A DNA stretch of 52,895 nucleotides from Myxococcaceae bacterium (lineage in GTDB: Bacteria; Myxococcota_A; Polyangia; Polyangiales; Ga0077539). The stretch is from contig SCUS01000077.1 of assembly GCA_004297725.1 (NCBI GenBank), positions 1 through 52,895 of the forward strand, in the 5' to 3' direction. Of this stretch, positions 33,126 through 43,679 are shown in pieces. Position 1 is the first letter of the stretch. Each line of letters starts with the position of its first letter. The notes beneath the pieces are model-generated. The model was not told the origin of the DNA. It did no database searches and saw only the letters and a program-made list of their open reading frames with translations. Position numbers and translations under genes: made by a program.

Positions 33126-36100
33126 ATGCTTCCCGGTCAGGTCATCGCGGATCGCTTCGTCCTCGAAGGCCTCGCCGCGTCCGGGGGAATGGGGAGCGTC
33201 TACCGGGCGATGGACCGCGCCACCGGAGAGCCCGTCGCCATCAAGGTGATCGCCCCGGGAGGCGCCCACGACCTGCGCTTCGAGCGCGAGGCGTCGCTGC
33301 TGGCGTCCTTCGCGCACCCGGGCATCGTCCGCTATGTGAGCCACGGGCTCGGCCCCACGGGGGAGCGCTACCTCGCGATGGAGTGGCTGGAGGGCGTCGA
33401 CCTCGCCGCGGCCCTCTACGACCGGGGGATCTCCATGGCCGACGGGGTGCGCCTCGTGGCGAGGGTCGCCGAGGCGCTCGGCCACGCCCACGCGAGGGGC
33501 GTGGTGCACCGCGACGTGAAGCCGAGCAACCTGTTCCTGGTGGACGGGGACGTCGGGGCCGTGAAGGTGATCGACTTCGGCATCGCGCGCGCCGCCGATC
33601 CGGGGTCGGTCACTCGCACCGGGGCCATCCTGGGGACGCCGGGCTACCTCGCCCCGGAGCAGGCCCGAGGGGGCGCCAGCGTGGGCCCCGCGGCGGACGT
33701 GTTCTCGCTCGGCTGCGTGCTCTTCGAGGTGCTCACCGGCCATCCCCCCTTCCGCGGCGACCACTTCATCGCCGTGCTCGCCAAGATCCTCGCGGAGGAC
33801 GCCCCCTCCGCGCGCGACCTCCGCGCCGACCTGCCCGCCGAGCTCGACGAGCTGCTCGCCAGGATGCTCTCCAAGGACCCCGCCCGCCGCCCTCCCGACG
33901 GCGCCGCCGTGGCCTCCGCGCTGCTCTCCCTGGTCGACACCGTTGCGGGTCCCCCCGGAGCGCCCCGCGAGGCGCCTCCCCCGACGCTCACCGCGAGGGA
34001 GCAGCAGCTCGTGAGCGTGATCCTCGTGGCGCAGGACGGCGGAGGCTCCGAGGCGGCCGACGCGCCCACGATCACCACCGGCGACCTCGGGGCCACCCTC
34101 GCCCGGGAGCGCGAGGTCGCGGCCTCCTTCGGCGCGGTGCACGAGGCCCTCCTCGGCGGAGCGTCGCTCGTGACCCTGACCCGGGTGGGCGCCGCGACCG
34201 ACCACGCGGTGCGCGCGGCCCGCTGCGCCCTGAGCCTTCGCGCGGTGCGCCCCGGCGCTCCGGTGGTGCTCGCGACCGGGAGGGCGACCATCGCCGACCG
34301 GCTGCCCCTCGGGGCGGTGATCGACCGCGCCTCGGAGTGGCTGCGCCGGATGAGGGCGGCGGGCGACCGGGCGCTGGTGGTCGACGAGATCACGGCGGGG
34401 CTGCTCGACGGGCGCTTCGAGCTGCGCGGCGCGGCGGCGCGGCCGGGCTTCGAGCTGCTGGGAGAGCGCGAGGCGGCCCCGACGGCGCGCACGCTGCTCG
34501 GGCGGCCGACGTCGTGCGTGGGGAGGGAGAGGGAGCTCGCGCTGCTGCTCGGGGCGTGGGAGGCGAGCGTCGAGGCGCCGTGCGCGCAGGCGGTGCTGGT
34601 GACCGGAGCGCCGGGCGCGGGGAAGTCCCGGCTGCGAGGGGAGTTCCTCCGGAGGCTGGCGGAGCGGGGAGCGGCGCCGGAGGTGTGGATCGCCGCGGGC
34701 GACCCGGTGGGGGCGCACTCGCCGCTGGGGCTGCTCTCCCGATGGATCCGACGCGCCGGGGGAGTGCTCGACGGCGACCGGGTGGAGCTGCGCCGTCACA
34801 AGCTGCGAGCGAGGCTCTCGCGTCACCTGGGCGGCGCGGAGCTCGACCGCGCGGCGGCCTTCCTTGGCGAGCTGGCCGGTGCGCCGCTGCCCGACGAGGC
34901 GCACGTCGAGCTGCGCGCCGCGCGACGCGACCCGACGCTGATGGGGACGCAGCTCCGACGGGCCTTCGGGGAGTGGCTCGCCGCGGAGTCGGCCGCGGCG
35001 CCGATGGTGCTGGTGCTCGAAGACCTGCAGTGGGGCGACCTCGCGAGCGTGCGGCTCATCGGGGCGTCGCTGCGCGCGCTGGGCGACCGCCCGGTGCTGC
35101 TCCTCGCGCTCGCCCGGCCGGAGCTCCGGGACGAGCTCCCGGGCGCCCTCGGCGAGGCGCTGGGGCTCACCGTCGCGCTGGGTCCGCTGCCTCCGAGGGC
35201 CTCCGAGCGCATCGCCCGGGAGGCCCTGGGCGAAGGGGTCGACGCCGCGGTGATCGCCCGCCTCGTGGAGCGCTCCGAGGGCAACCCCCTCTACCTGGAG
35301 GAGCTGGTGCGCGCGGTCGCCGACGGCCGCGACGACTCGCTGCCGGAGACCCTGCTGGCGATGGTCTCCGCGAGGCTCGACCGGCTCGACCCGCAGGCCC
35401 GGCGGGTGCTGCGCGCGGCGAGCGTGTTCGGTCGGGAGTTCGTCGACCGCGGCGTGGCGGCGCTGCTCGGGGGCGTCGATCGCACCACCCAGGTGGGCGA
35501 CCGCCTCCGGGAGCTGGTCGACGCGGAGGTGCTCGTGCGCCGCGGCGAGGCTTACGCCTTCCGGCACGCGCTGCTGCGGGAGGCCTCGTACGCGCTGCTC
35601 ACCGAGGCCGACCGCACGCTCGGCCATCAGCTCGCGGGCCGCTGGCTGCTGGAGTCGGGCGAGGGCGACCCGGCCTCGCTGGCCGAGCACTTCGCCCGCG
35701 GTGGCCTCCGCGATCTGGCGGCGCACTGGTTTCTCCGCGCGGCGGAGCAGGCGCTCGACGCGAGCGCGCTGTCCGAGGCGCTGGCGTGGGCCGCGAGGGC
35801 CGAAGGGGTCGGGGCCGAGGGCGAGGCGCTGGGGGCGGTGCGGCGGGTGGAGGCGAGGGCCCGCTCGCTGCGGGACGAGAACGCCGAGGCCGCCGCCGCG
35901 GGCGAGGAGGCCCTCTCGCTGCTGCCGCGAGGGAGCGCCGAGTGGCACCTGGCCGCGGCCGACCTCGCGACCACGGCGCTGCGCATCAACGCCCGCGAGG
36001 CGCTGCTGGCGATCGCCCGCGAGCTCGGGTCCGCCGAGGCGCTCCCGGGCGCCGCGGGGAGTCGGGCGATCGCGCTGTCGCGCACGGCGATCCATCTGAT

Positions 36101-36989
36101 CCAGACGGGCGGCGTGGCGGCGGTGGCGCTGCTGCGCGCCGCGCTCGACGCGCTCGACGACCCGGCGGACGACCCGGCGGTGAGGGCGTGGCGGGTGCGG
36201 CTGCGGGCGGTCGAGGCGCTGCGGGCGGGCGACCCCTCGGCGTACCTGGCGCTCACGGCGCAGGCCGCGGAGGAGTTCGAGCGGGCGGGCGACCGGGGCA
36301 GCGCGTGCGCGCAGCGGGGCAACGTCGGCTACGCGCTGCAGGAGCTCGGGGACTACGCGGGCGCGGCGTCGGTGATGCGCGAGGCGCTGGCGCAGGCCGA
36401 GGCGCTCGGGGTGCGCAGCACGGCGGGGCTCATCCGTCACAACCTGGGCATGGCGCTGGCCTTCGAGGGCTCGCTCGACGAGGGCCGCGCGCTCGAGGAG
36501 GAGGCCCTGCGGGGCTTCGTCGCGCAGGGGCACCCCCGGCTGGAGGGCTTCGCGAGGGCCTACCTCGCCCGCATCCAGTCGAGGGCGGGCGAGCACGGGT
36601 CCGCGGCGCGCGAGGCGGCGCAGGCGGTGGCGCTGCTGGGCGAGCAGGAGCCCTCGCGGGCCTTCGCGCTGGCGGTGCAGGCCGAGGCGCTCTCCGCGGC
36701 GGGGGAGTTCGGGGCGGCGCGCGAGGCGGCGGGCGAGGCGGCGGCGCTGCTGGAGAAGCTCCGGGGGCTCGAGGAGGGCGAGGGGCTGATACGGCTGATG
36801 GACGCCGAGACGCGCCTCGCGACGGGCGACCGGGAGGGGGCGGCGAGGGCGCTGGCCGAGGCCTCGCGGCGGCTGCACGAGCGGGCGGCGAAGATCAGCG
36901 ACGCGACCCTGCGGGCGAGCTTCCTCGAAGGGGTGCCCGAGCACGCGAGGACGCTGTCTCTGCGCTCTCGGCGCGACCGGGTGTTGTAG
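33126..36989 (+). CDS. Ser/Thr protein kinase fused to cyclase-like, NTPase and TPR regions (PknK-like)
   Basis: A 1287-residue cytosolic signalling protein. The kinase domain covers about 1-265: 'AASGGMGSVYRA' (glycine loop), 'VAIKVIAP' (Lys), 'VVHRDVKPSNLFLVDGD' (catalytic loop), 'VKVIDFGIARA' (DFG) and 'GTPGYLAPEQ' (activation segment). About 295-455 is a divergent adenylate/guanylate cyclase-like region ('VVLATGRATIADRLPLGAVI') without clear metal-binding Asp. An AAA_16/STAND-type NTPase follows: 'LVTGAPGAGKSRL' (Walker A) and 'MVLVLEDLQWGDL' (Walker B). From about 850 on it is TPR-like helices. This is the architecture common in myxobacterial kinases responding to unknown ligands. The FHA-sigma54 activator gene 29 bp downstream is a plausible partner. 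Confidence 0.92.
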   Translation: MLPGQVIADRFVLEGLAASGGMGSVYRAMDRATGEPVAIKVIAPGGAHDLRFEREASLLASFAHPGIVRYVSHGLGPTGERYLAMEWLEGVDLAAALYDRGISMADGVRLVARVAEALGHAHARGVVHRDVKPSNLFLVDGDVGAVKVIDFGIARAADPGSVTRTGAILGTPGYLAPEQARGGASVGPAADVFSLGCVLFEVLTGHPPFRGDHFIAVLAKILAEDAPSARDLRADLPAELDELLARMLSKDPARRPPDGAAVASALLSLVDTVAGPPGAPREAPPPTLTAREQQLVSVILVAQDGGGSEAADAPTITTGDLGATLAREREVAASFGAVHEALLGGASLVTLTRVGAATDHAVRAARCALSLRAVRPGAPVVLATGRATIADRLPLGAVIDRASEWLRRMRAAGDRALVVDEITAGLLDGRFELRGAAARPGFELLGEREAAPTARTLLGRPTSCVGRERELALLLGAWEASVEAPCAQAVLVTGAPGAGKSRLRGEFLRRLAERGAAPEVWIAAGDPVGAHSPLGLLSRWIRRAGGVLDGDRVELRRHKLRARLSRHLGGAELDRAAAFLGELAGAPLPDEAHVELRAARRDPTLMGTQLRRAFGEWLAAESAAAPMVLVLEDLQWGDLASVRLIGASLRALGDRPVLLLALARPELRDELPGALGEALGLTVALGPLPPRASERIAREALGEGVDAAVIARLVERSEGNPLYLEELVRAVADGRDDSLPETLLAMVSARLDRLDPQARRVLRAASVFGREFVDRGVAALLGGVDRTTQVGDRLRELVDAEVLVRRGEAYAFRHALLREASYALLTEADRTLGHQLAGRWLLESGEGDPASLAEHFARGGLRDLAAHWFLRAAEQALDASALSEALAWAARAEGVGAEGEALGAVRRVEARARSLRDENAEAAAAGEEALSLLPRGSAEWHLAAADLATTALRINAREALLAIARELGSAEALPGAAGSRAIALSRTAIHLIQTGGVAAVALLRAALDALDDPADDPAVRAWRVRLRAVEALRAGDPSAYLALTAQAAEEFERAGDRGSACAQRGNVGYALQELGDYAGAASVMREALAQAEALGVRSTAGLIRHNLGMALAFEGSLDEGRALEEEALRGFVAQGHPRLEGFARAYLARIQSRAGEHGSAAREAAQAVALLGEQEPSRAFALAVQAEALSAAGEFGAAREAAGEAAALLEKLRGLEEGEGLIRLMDAETRLATGDREGAARALAEASRRLHERAAKISDATLRASFLEGVPEHARTLSLRSRRDRVL

Positions 36990-37018
36990 AGTCCCGCGCG
37001 GCGCCGAAGCTCCCACCG

Positions 37019-38356
<1,338 letters not shown>

Positions 38357-38439
38357 ACGAGCCGCGGCTCCGGCCTCGGAGGGGGCTGCGATTTTCGGCA
38401 GGCCGGCTGTAGGGAGTGCCCGCTACGGATCGTCGAAGA

Positions 38440-38468
38440 GAGCGCCCGACGATGGTTCTCGGGCGCTC
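38440..38468. promoter_or_regulatory. strong hairpin in the 5' region of the repeat-protein gene
   Basis: GAGCGCCCGA (38440-38449) and TCGGGCGCTC (38459-38468) form a perfect 10-bp stem with a nine-base loop. There is no T tract. It lies between the stop of the sigma54 activator (38356) and the Shine-Dalgarno GGAGG (38482) of the next gene, so it may end the upstream transcript or shape the leader of the downstream one. Confidence 0.55.
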
Positions 38469-38496
38469 ACGATCCCCACCTGGAGGTGCTGCGGCC

Positions 38497-39219
38497 ATGG
38501 CTATTTCTCTTCGCGCTTCGCTCGTTGCGTTCGGACTCGCGCTCGCTCCGATGGCGGCGAGCGCCCAGCAGACGGTGGTGGTGACCAACCTCCCGCCGCC
38601 CGCCCCCATGGCGGAGACACCCACCGCGTCGCCGGGTCCCGGCTTCGCCTGGGTGGCCGGCTTCTGGAACTGGAACGGCACGCAGTACGTCTGGAGCCCG
38701 GGGCACTGGGAGCGCCCGCCGCAGCCCGCGCAGAGCTGGCAGGCCCCGCAGTGGGAGCGCGAGGGCAACCGCTACCGCTTCCGCCATGGCCGCTGGCAGG
38801 GCATGCAGCAGCCCATGCAGCCGCAGCAGCCGCAGCAGCCGCAGATGCCCATGCAGCCGATGCAGCCGCAGATGCCTCCGCACATGCATCCCCAGATGCC
38901 GATGCAGCCGCAGGTTCCGGTCGCGCAGCCGGCCTACCCCTCGATGCCGCAGGTTCCGGTCGCGCAGCCGGCCTACCCCTCGATGCCGCAGGCGGTGCAG
39001 GTGCCGATGGCCCCGCCGCGCCCGCGCTTCGAGCGCCGCCCTCGGATGGCGCCGCAGGGTCAGGTCTGGGTCGCCGGCCACTGGACCTGGAACAACAACC
39101 AGTGGGCCTGGAACGCCGGCCACTTCGAGGCGCCCCCGCGCCCCCGCGCCCGCTGGGTGGCGCCGCAGGTGTTCCGCCGCGGCCGCAACTGGCAGGTGAT
39201 GCCCGGCCGCTGGCGCTGA
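38497..39219 (+). CDS. secreted YXWXPGHW/WXXGXW repeat protein
   Basis: A 240-residue exported protein with a signal peptide (MAISLRASLVAFGLALAPMA, cleavage after ASA). Two pairs of aromatic repeat motifs flank a Met/Gln/Pro-rich centre: 'WVAGFWNWNGTQYVWSPGHW' (about 49-68) and 'WVAGHWTWNNNQWAWNAGHF' (about 190-209), with terminal 'WQVMPGRW'. This matches the YXWXPGHW/'WXXGXW' repeat family seen in secreted bacterial proteins of unknown function. The centre contains a 13-residue unit (QVPVAQPAYPSMP) repeated exactly because the DNA carries two identical 39-bp copies (38911-38988). GGAGG lies 10 bases before the ATG. Confidence 0.82.
   Translation: MAISLRASLVAFGLALAPMAASAQQTVVVTNLPPPAPMAETPTASPGPGFAWVAGFWNWNGTQYVWSPGHWERPPQPAQSWQAPQWEREGNRYRFRHGRWQGMQQPMQPQQPQQPQMPMQPMQPQMPPHMHPQMPMQPQVPVAQPAYPSMPQVPVAQPAYPSMPQAVQVPMAPPRPRFERRPRMAPQGQVWVAGHWTWNNNQWAWNAGHFEAPPRPRARWVAPQVFRRGRNWQVMPGRWR
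38911..38988. repeat. two exact 39-bp direct repeats within a coding gene
   Basis: Two consecutive identical 39-bp units (38911-38949, 38950-38988) encode QVPVAQPAYPSMP twice. The period is a multiple of three, so copy-number change would keep the frame. Recent tandem duplication is the simplest explanation. Confidence 0.9.
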
Positions 39220-39235
39220 GCGCTCGCGTCGCGCG

Positions 39236-40963
39236 TCAGTGACGTAGCGACACCGTCGACTCGGCCCCGGGCTCGATGTCTACGTCCACCTCCTGCGGCT
39301 CGTCCTCGGGGTCATCCGGGACGAGTCGCAGCGAGTGCCTGCCCTCGCTCATCGGCACCCCGACCAGCGGCGTGTGCCCGATTCGTCGAGCTCCTTCGAA
39401 CACCGTCCCCGCGGTCGCAGAGCGCAGCGAGAGGCGGCCGCCCGTGGCCGCAGGCTCCGCTCGCGGCTCTCGTTCACGCGCGCTGCCGTGGTCGCCGCGG
39501 CCCGCGGGGCGCCTCGGGCCGTGGGGCGCCTCCGCGACGGCGGCCGTCACGGGGGACGGGGGCGGCGTCGGGGCGGCGACCGGCGGTGGGGGCGCCTCGC
39601 GCGGAGGCGCGGCGACCGGCGCGGGCGTCGTGGCGGTGGGCACCGCGCGCCCGAGGAGCAGCCCTCCCCCCAGCAGGGCGAGGCCCACGACGGCCAGCGG
39701 GACCACGCGCCGGGCGGGCGATCGCCGGGCGACGGGGGCGGGATCGGGCGCGGTCTCGGGGCGGACACGGCGCTCGAGAAGGTCGTCGAAGCGCGACGGC
39801 GGGGGGAGGTCGGAGTGGCCGTGGGCTGGGGTGCGCCGGCGCAGCACGAGGTCGATGGGCGAGTCGGCGACGTCTCTCGCGAGCTCGCGGAGCAGCGCCT
39901 CGCGCTCGGTCTTCTCCTCGGCGAAGTAGCGCGCGAGGCAGGCGGCGACGGAGTCGTGACCGTCGTGGCCGGTGCTCTTCACGAAGGCCTCGAGGTCGCG
40001 GGCCATCTCCATCGCGGAGCCGTACCGCTTCGTCGGGTCTCGCTGGAGCGCGCGCATGATCACGGCCGAGAGCGCGTGCGGGTAGCCGGGCTGCACGGAG
40101 CCAGGCAGCGGGATCGGATCGAGCAGCACGCGCGTCATCGTCTGGGTGTCGCCGGTCTGGCCGAAGAGCCGACGGCCGAGGGTGACCTCCCAGAGCACGA
40201 CCCCGAGGGCCCAGAGGTCCATCGTCGGGTGGGGCGTGTCGCCGCGGAGCTGCTCGGGCGACATGTAGGCGACCTTGCCGCGGGCCTCGCCGGTGCGGGT
40301 GAACTCGCGGCTGTCGTCGACCGGGCGCGCGATGCCGAAGTCGACGACCTTCGTCAGGCCCGTGTAGAGCACGAGGAGGTTGTGCGGCGAGACGTCGCGG
40401 TGCACGACGGGCTGCGGCGCTCCGAGGTCGTTGACGTGGGCATGGGCGTGGGCGAGGCCGCGCGCGGCGTCCGCGGCGATGCGGGCGGCGACGTGCGGGG
40501 GGACGCCACCCTCGGCCGCGGCGCGCTGGGCGAGCTGCGCCAGCGAGACCCCGTGGAGGTACTCCATGGCGAGGTAGGGAGTGCCGCCCGCGACGCCGTA
40601 GTCGTGCACCGCGCAGATGTGCGGGTCGTCGAGGCGAGCCACGAGCCGGGCCTCCACGCGGAACATCTCCATGTAGAGCCGCGAGCCCACCACGTCGGGG
40701 TGCATGAGCTTGATCGCCACCCATCGCCGGAACTCCCCGTCCGAGCGGCGCAGCGCGAGGTGCACCTCGCCCATCCCCCCGGAGGCCACGCAGTGCAGCA
40801 GGTGATAGCGGTCGATCCAGCGCCCGACGTTGCGAGGGCGCTGCGGCATGGCGGCGGTCACCATCTCCCCGGGCGCATCGCGCCGCTCGCCTTCCTGCGG
40901 CGACCCCCGCGCGTCCTCCTCCGTCGGGTCGTCGTCCTTCGGATCGCCTCCCATGTGCGTCAT
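39236..40963 (-). CDS. membrane Ser/Thr protein kinase with extracytoplasmic PEGA-like domain
   Basis: A 575-residue kinase. An acidic N-terminus precedes the kinase domain (about 50-330): 'VASGGMGEVHLAL', 'WVAIKLMHP', 'PVVHRDVSPHNLLV', 'TKVVDFGIARPV', 'GKVAYMSPEQLRG'. The catalytic loop reads HRDVSPHN, with Ser where Lys is usual; this form recurs in myxobacterial kinases and the catalytic Asp and Asn remain. One membrane helix ('VVPLAVVGLALLGGGLLLG', about 420-438) leads to a Pro/Ala-rich stretch and a PEGA-like terminal domain ('GRLSLRSATAGTVFEG'). It is 28 bp downstream of a Cys-repeat lipoprotein gene and probably in an operon with it and the OmpA-like gene. Confidence 0.92.
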   Translation of the reverse strand: MTHMGGDPKDDDPTEEDARGSPQEGERRDAPGEMVTAAMPQRPRNVGRWIDRYHLLHCVASGGMGEVHLALRRSDGEFRRWVAIKLMHPDVVGSRLYMEMFRVEARLVARLDDPHICAVHDYGVAGGTPYLAMEYLHGVSLAQLAQRAAAEGGVPPHVAARIAADAARGLAHAHAHVNDLGAPQPVVHRDVSPHNLLVLYTGLTKVVDFGIARPVDDSREFTRTGEARGKVAYMSPEQLRGDTPHPTMDLWALGVVLWEVTLGRRLFGQTGDTQTMTRVLLDPIPLPGSVQPGYPHALSAVIMRALQRDPTKRYGSAMEMARDLEAFVKSTGHDGHDSVAACLARYFAEEKTEREALLRELARDVADSPIDLVLRRRTPAHGHSDLPPPSRFDDLLERRVRPETAPDPAPVARRSPARRVVPLAVVGLALLGGGLLLGRAVPTATTPAPVAAPPREAPPPPVAAPTPPPSPVTAAVAEAPHGPRRPAGRGDHGSAREREPRAEPAATGGRLSLRSATAGTVFEGARRIGHTPLVGVPMSEGRHSLRLVPDDPEDEPQEVDVDIEPGAESTVSLRH

Positions 40964-40991
40964 GCGTCCTCCCGCGTGTCGGCCGTCGAGC

Positions 40992-42011
40992 TCATAGCGT
41001 GCAGCGCCCCAGGAGGCAGATCTGCAGGCCGCGGCACACGTTGGTGCACGACCCGCAGTGGTTGCGATCGAGCGAGGTGTCGACGCACGCGCCGCTGCAC
41101 TCCGTCGTCCCGGACGGGCACGCCGTCGTGCACGATCCTGCGCCGCAGACCTGGGCCCCGGAGCAGACGACCCCGCACGCGCCGCAGTTCGTCGCGTCGC
41201 TGCGGACGTCGACGCAGGCGCTTCCGCAGAGGCGCTGCCCGAGGGGACAGATGCAGAGCGACGCGCTGCAGAGCAGCCCCCCGGTGCACGCCCTGCCGCA
41301 CGCCCCGCAGTTGTCCGGATCGCTCGCGAGGTTGGTGCACACGAGCCCGCAGCTCACGAGGCCGCTCGTGCACGACGTCGCGCAGGTGCCCGCCCGGCAG
41401 ACGAAGCCCGCCGCGCAAGGCGCCCCGCAGGCGCCGCAGTGGCTGGCGCTCGTCTGCACGTCGGTGCACGCGCCCTCGCAGAGCTGGAGCGGCGCCGAGC
41501 AGAGGGGGACATCCGCCGCGCCCGAGTCGCTGCCGCTGTCCGCCGCGCCCGAGTCGGTGCGAGCGCCCGAGTCGGTGCCGCCGTCTACCGAGCCCGAGTC
41601 GGTGCGAGCGCCCGCGTCGCTGCCGCTGTCCGCCGCGCCCGAGTCGGTGCGAGCGCCGCCATCGAGACCCGAGTCTCCAGCGCCGCCATCGACGCGCCCG
41701 GCGTCCGGCGCGCCGTCGACGACCGCATCCCGCGGGGTCGCATCGCTGGTGCTCGCATCGCTGGTGGTCGCACCGTCGCTCGCGGCGGCATCGAACGCGT
41801 CCACTGCCCGTGCGTCGCCCGCATCACCCGCGTCGCCCGCGGTGCTGTCGGCGGCGTCGCGCGCGGCGTCCATCGGGCCGCCGTCGGACGCCGCGGGGGC
41901 GTCGCTTCGGGCCGATCCCGAGTCCGCTTCGTCGAAGCCCAGCAGGGGCCGCGCTCCACAGCCTGCTGCGAGCGCCGTGAGCACCAGCGCCCATCGCCAC
42001 GAACGGCTCAT
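40992..42011 (-). CDS. Cys-repeat surface lipoprotein ('CGACG' repeats)
   Basis: A 339-residue lipoprotein (MSRSWRWALVLTALAAGC, Cys 18). Residues about 25-165 are a low-complexity Ala/Asp/Ser/Gly linker with tandem 'GARTDSGAADSGSD' units encoded by DNA repeats at about 41518-41660. The C-terminal 170 residues contain four modules of about 42 residues of the type 'CxGxCTDVxxxxxHCGACGxxC', as in many myxobacterial secreted proteins and stigma-specific-protein-like families. The ATG overlaps the stop of the OmpA-like gene, giving translational coupling. The role may be cell-surface structure or sensing. Confidence 0.82.
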   Translation of the reverse strand: MSRSWRWALVLTALAAGCGARPLLGFDEADSGSARSDAPAASDGGPMDAARDAADSTAGDAGDAGDARAVDAFDAAASDGATTSDASTSDATPRDAVVDGAPDAGRVDGGAGDSGLDGGARTDSGAADSGSDAGARTDSGSVDGGTDSGARTDSGAADSGSDSGAADVPLCSAPLQLCEGACTDVQTSASHCGACGAPCAAGFVCRAGTCATSCTSGLVSCGLVCTNLASDPDNCGACGRACTGGLLCSASLCICPLGQRLCGSACVDVRSDATNCGACGVVCSGAQVCGAGSCTTACPSGTTECSGACVDTSLDRNHCGSCTNVCRGLQICLLGRCTL

Positions 42012-43534
42012 CGCTCCCTCCTCTCCGACTCTGCGACCCCTCCGAAAGAGACGATGCGAAACTCCACCCGCCGGTTCATGGCGCGCGCCGCGCGGGTGCG
42101 GACCGGCGCCACCGGGCGCGTCTCGCCGAAGCCGTGCGACTCCAGACGCCCCTCGGCGACCCCGCGGCGCACGAGGTCGCGCAGCACGCTCGTCGCCCGC
42201 CGCTCCGAGAGCCGCTGGTTGAAGGTGTCGTCGGCGACGTCGTCGGTGTGCCCCTCGACGGCCACCCGCGCGAGCGTCGGGTCGGCGCGCAGGGCGTCGG
42301 CCACCGCGGCCAGCACCGCGTCGCTACGCCGCAGGATCACGTCGCTGTTGTTGCCGAAGAACACCGGCCGCAGGATGCGGATCATCCCGCGCTCGACGCG
42401 CACCAGCCCGGGGCATCCGTTGCGGCCCCGACGAGTGCTCGGCGCGCCGGGGCGATCGGGGCACGCGTCGACGGCGTCGGGCACCGCGTCGCCATCGCGG
42501 TCGGGCGACGGGCACCCCGGCCTCGCGGCGTCGGGGTGAGCCCCCATCGGGACCGTAGGGCAGGCGTCCGCGTGGTCGGTGACGCGGTCGCCGTCCTGGT
42601 CGTTGTCGGGGCAGCCGCGCCGCTCCGGGTCGGGCGTCGGGCCCGCCGCGAGGGTCGGGCAGGCGTCGTCGGGGTCGAGGATCCCGTCGCGGTCGGCGTC
42701 CGGGACGGGACAGCCGCAGCGCGCAGGGTCCGGGCGATCGCCCGCGGGGACGTCGGGGCAGCGGTCGTCGCGGTCGAAGCACCCATCGGCGTCGCCGTCT
42801 CCCTGGGGACAGCCGCTCCGCGCAGGGTCGGGGTGGTCGCCCGCGGGGACGTCGGGGCAGAGGTCGCCCGGGTCGACGACGCCGTCGTGGTCGCGGTCGC
42901 CGGGCAACGCGGGCGCCGCCGTCGCAGGCTGGAGGCGCCACGAGCCGGAGAGCCCCGCGCTCCAGTACAGCGCGTCGCTCGGGTGCTCGGTCGCGGCCGC
43001 GAAGAGGGCGCCGAGGCGGGCGAAGGGGCCGATGGCGAAGCCGCGACCGAGCGAGAGCTCCGCGCCGACGCCCACGTCGAGCGTCAGCCGCGAGAGCTGG
43101 ATGGACTGCCCGAGGCCCGCGTTGCCATCGACGAAGAGGCGCCCGGCGCGACCGATGCGCGGCTCGAAGCGCAGGCCGCCGGTGAGCGAGAACTGCTGCC
43201 CGCCGCCCTGCGTCGCGGGCGCGAACCAGCTCTCTCCCGACACCTGCACCGCGAGCGGATCGATCACCGTGAACGCGAGCCGCGCCGCCCCCTGGACCAT
43301 CACCCCGTAGCCCAGCGTGTCGCGCTGATACGCCGGGAGCATCGTCCCGGCGCCGCCCTCCGCGTGGACGGCGAAGCGCTGAGCGACCTGCGCGTCAGCG
43401 CGCCGCGGCAGGGCGAGCCACGCCGCGAGCAGCGACCCGAGCACGTAGGCGCGCAGCGCAAGGACCCTCGCACCCGAGGCGGTGGGGCCTCGGCTCCGCA
43501 GGGGCGTCACTGAGGAAGGGATGCGGGAATCCAT
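42008..43534 (-). CDS. OmpA family protein with thrombospondin type-3 repeats
   Basis: A 508-residue outer membrane protein. The start at 43534 is followed by an export signal ending near 'PRRADAQ'. Residues about 50-215 look like an outer membrane beta-barrel. Next come five calcium-binding thrombospondin type-3 repeats ('DRDHDGVVDPGDLCPDVPAG', 'DADRDGILDPDDACP', 'DQDGDRVTDHADACP', 'DRDGDAVPDAVDACP'). A C-terminal OmpA domain ('VAVEGHTDDVADDTFNQRLS', 'RAMNRRVEFRI') should bind peptidoglycan. The same operon encodes a Cys-repeat lipoprotein and a membrane kinase. An AT-rich AATATA (43547-43552) just upstream could be a -10 box but leaves almost no leader. Confidence 0.9.
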   Translation of the reverse strand: MDSRIPSSVTPLRSRGPTASGARVLALRAYVLGSLLAAWLALPRRADAQVAQRFAVHAEGGAGTMLPAYQRDTLGYGVMVQGAARLAFTVIDPLAVQVSGESWFAPATQGGGQQFSLTGGLRFEPRIGRAGRLFVDGNAGLGQSIQLSRLTLDVGVGAELSLGRGFAIGPFARLGALFAAATEHPSDALYWSAGLSGSWRLQPATAAPALPGDRDHDGVVDPGDLCPDVPAGDHPDPARSGCPQGDGDADGCFDRDDRCPDVPAGDRPDPARCGCPVPDADRDGILDPDDACPTLAAGPTPDPERRGCPDNDQDGDRVTDHADACPTVPMGAHPDAARPGCPSPDRDGDAVPDAVDACPDRPGAPSTRRGRNGCPGLVRVERGMIRILRPVFFGNNSDVILRRSDAVLAAVADALRADPTLARVAVEGHTDDVADDTFNQRLSERRATSVLRDLVRRGVAEGRLESHGFGETRPVAPVRTRAARAMNRRVEFRIVSFGGVAESERRER

Positions 43535-43640
43535 CGTAGTCCCAGCAATATATTCGACACAGCCGAGCTGCACGGGGAGCGCCGGTGCGATCCCGATGAT
43601 TGCTCGGTCGATGTAGCCAAAGCTGGGGGTGATGTGGGAG

Positions 43641-43674
43641 GCGCGCCCCCCGGGAGGGTGCCTCAGGGGCGCGC
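43641..43674 (-). terminator. GC-rich hairpin following glmS
   Basis: GCGCGCCCC (43641-43649) and GGGGCGCGC (43666-43674) form a 9-bp stem with a 16-base loop, beginning five bases past the glmS stop in the direction of its transcription. No U tract follows, so it is terminator-like or an RNA-stabilising 3' hairpin rather than a standard intrinsic terminator. Confidence 0.5.
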
Positions 43675-43679
43675 GGCCA

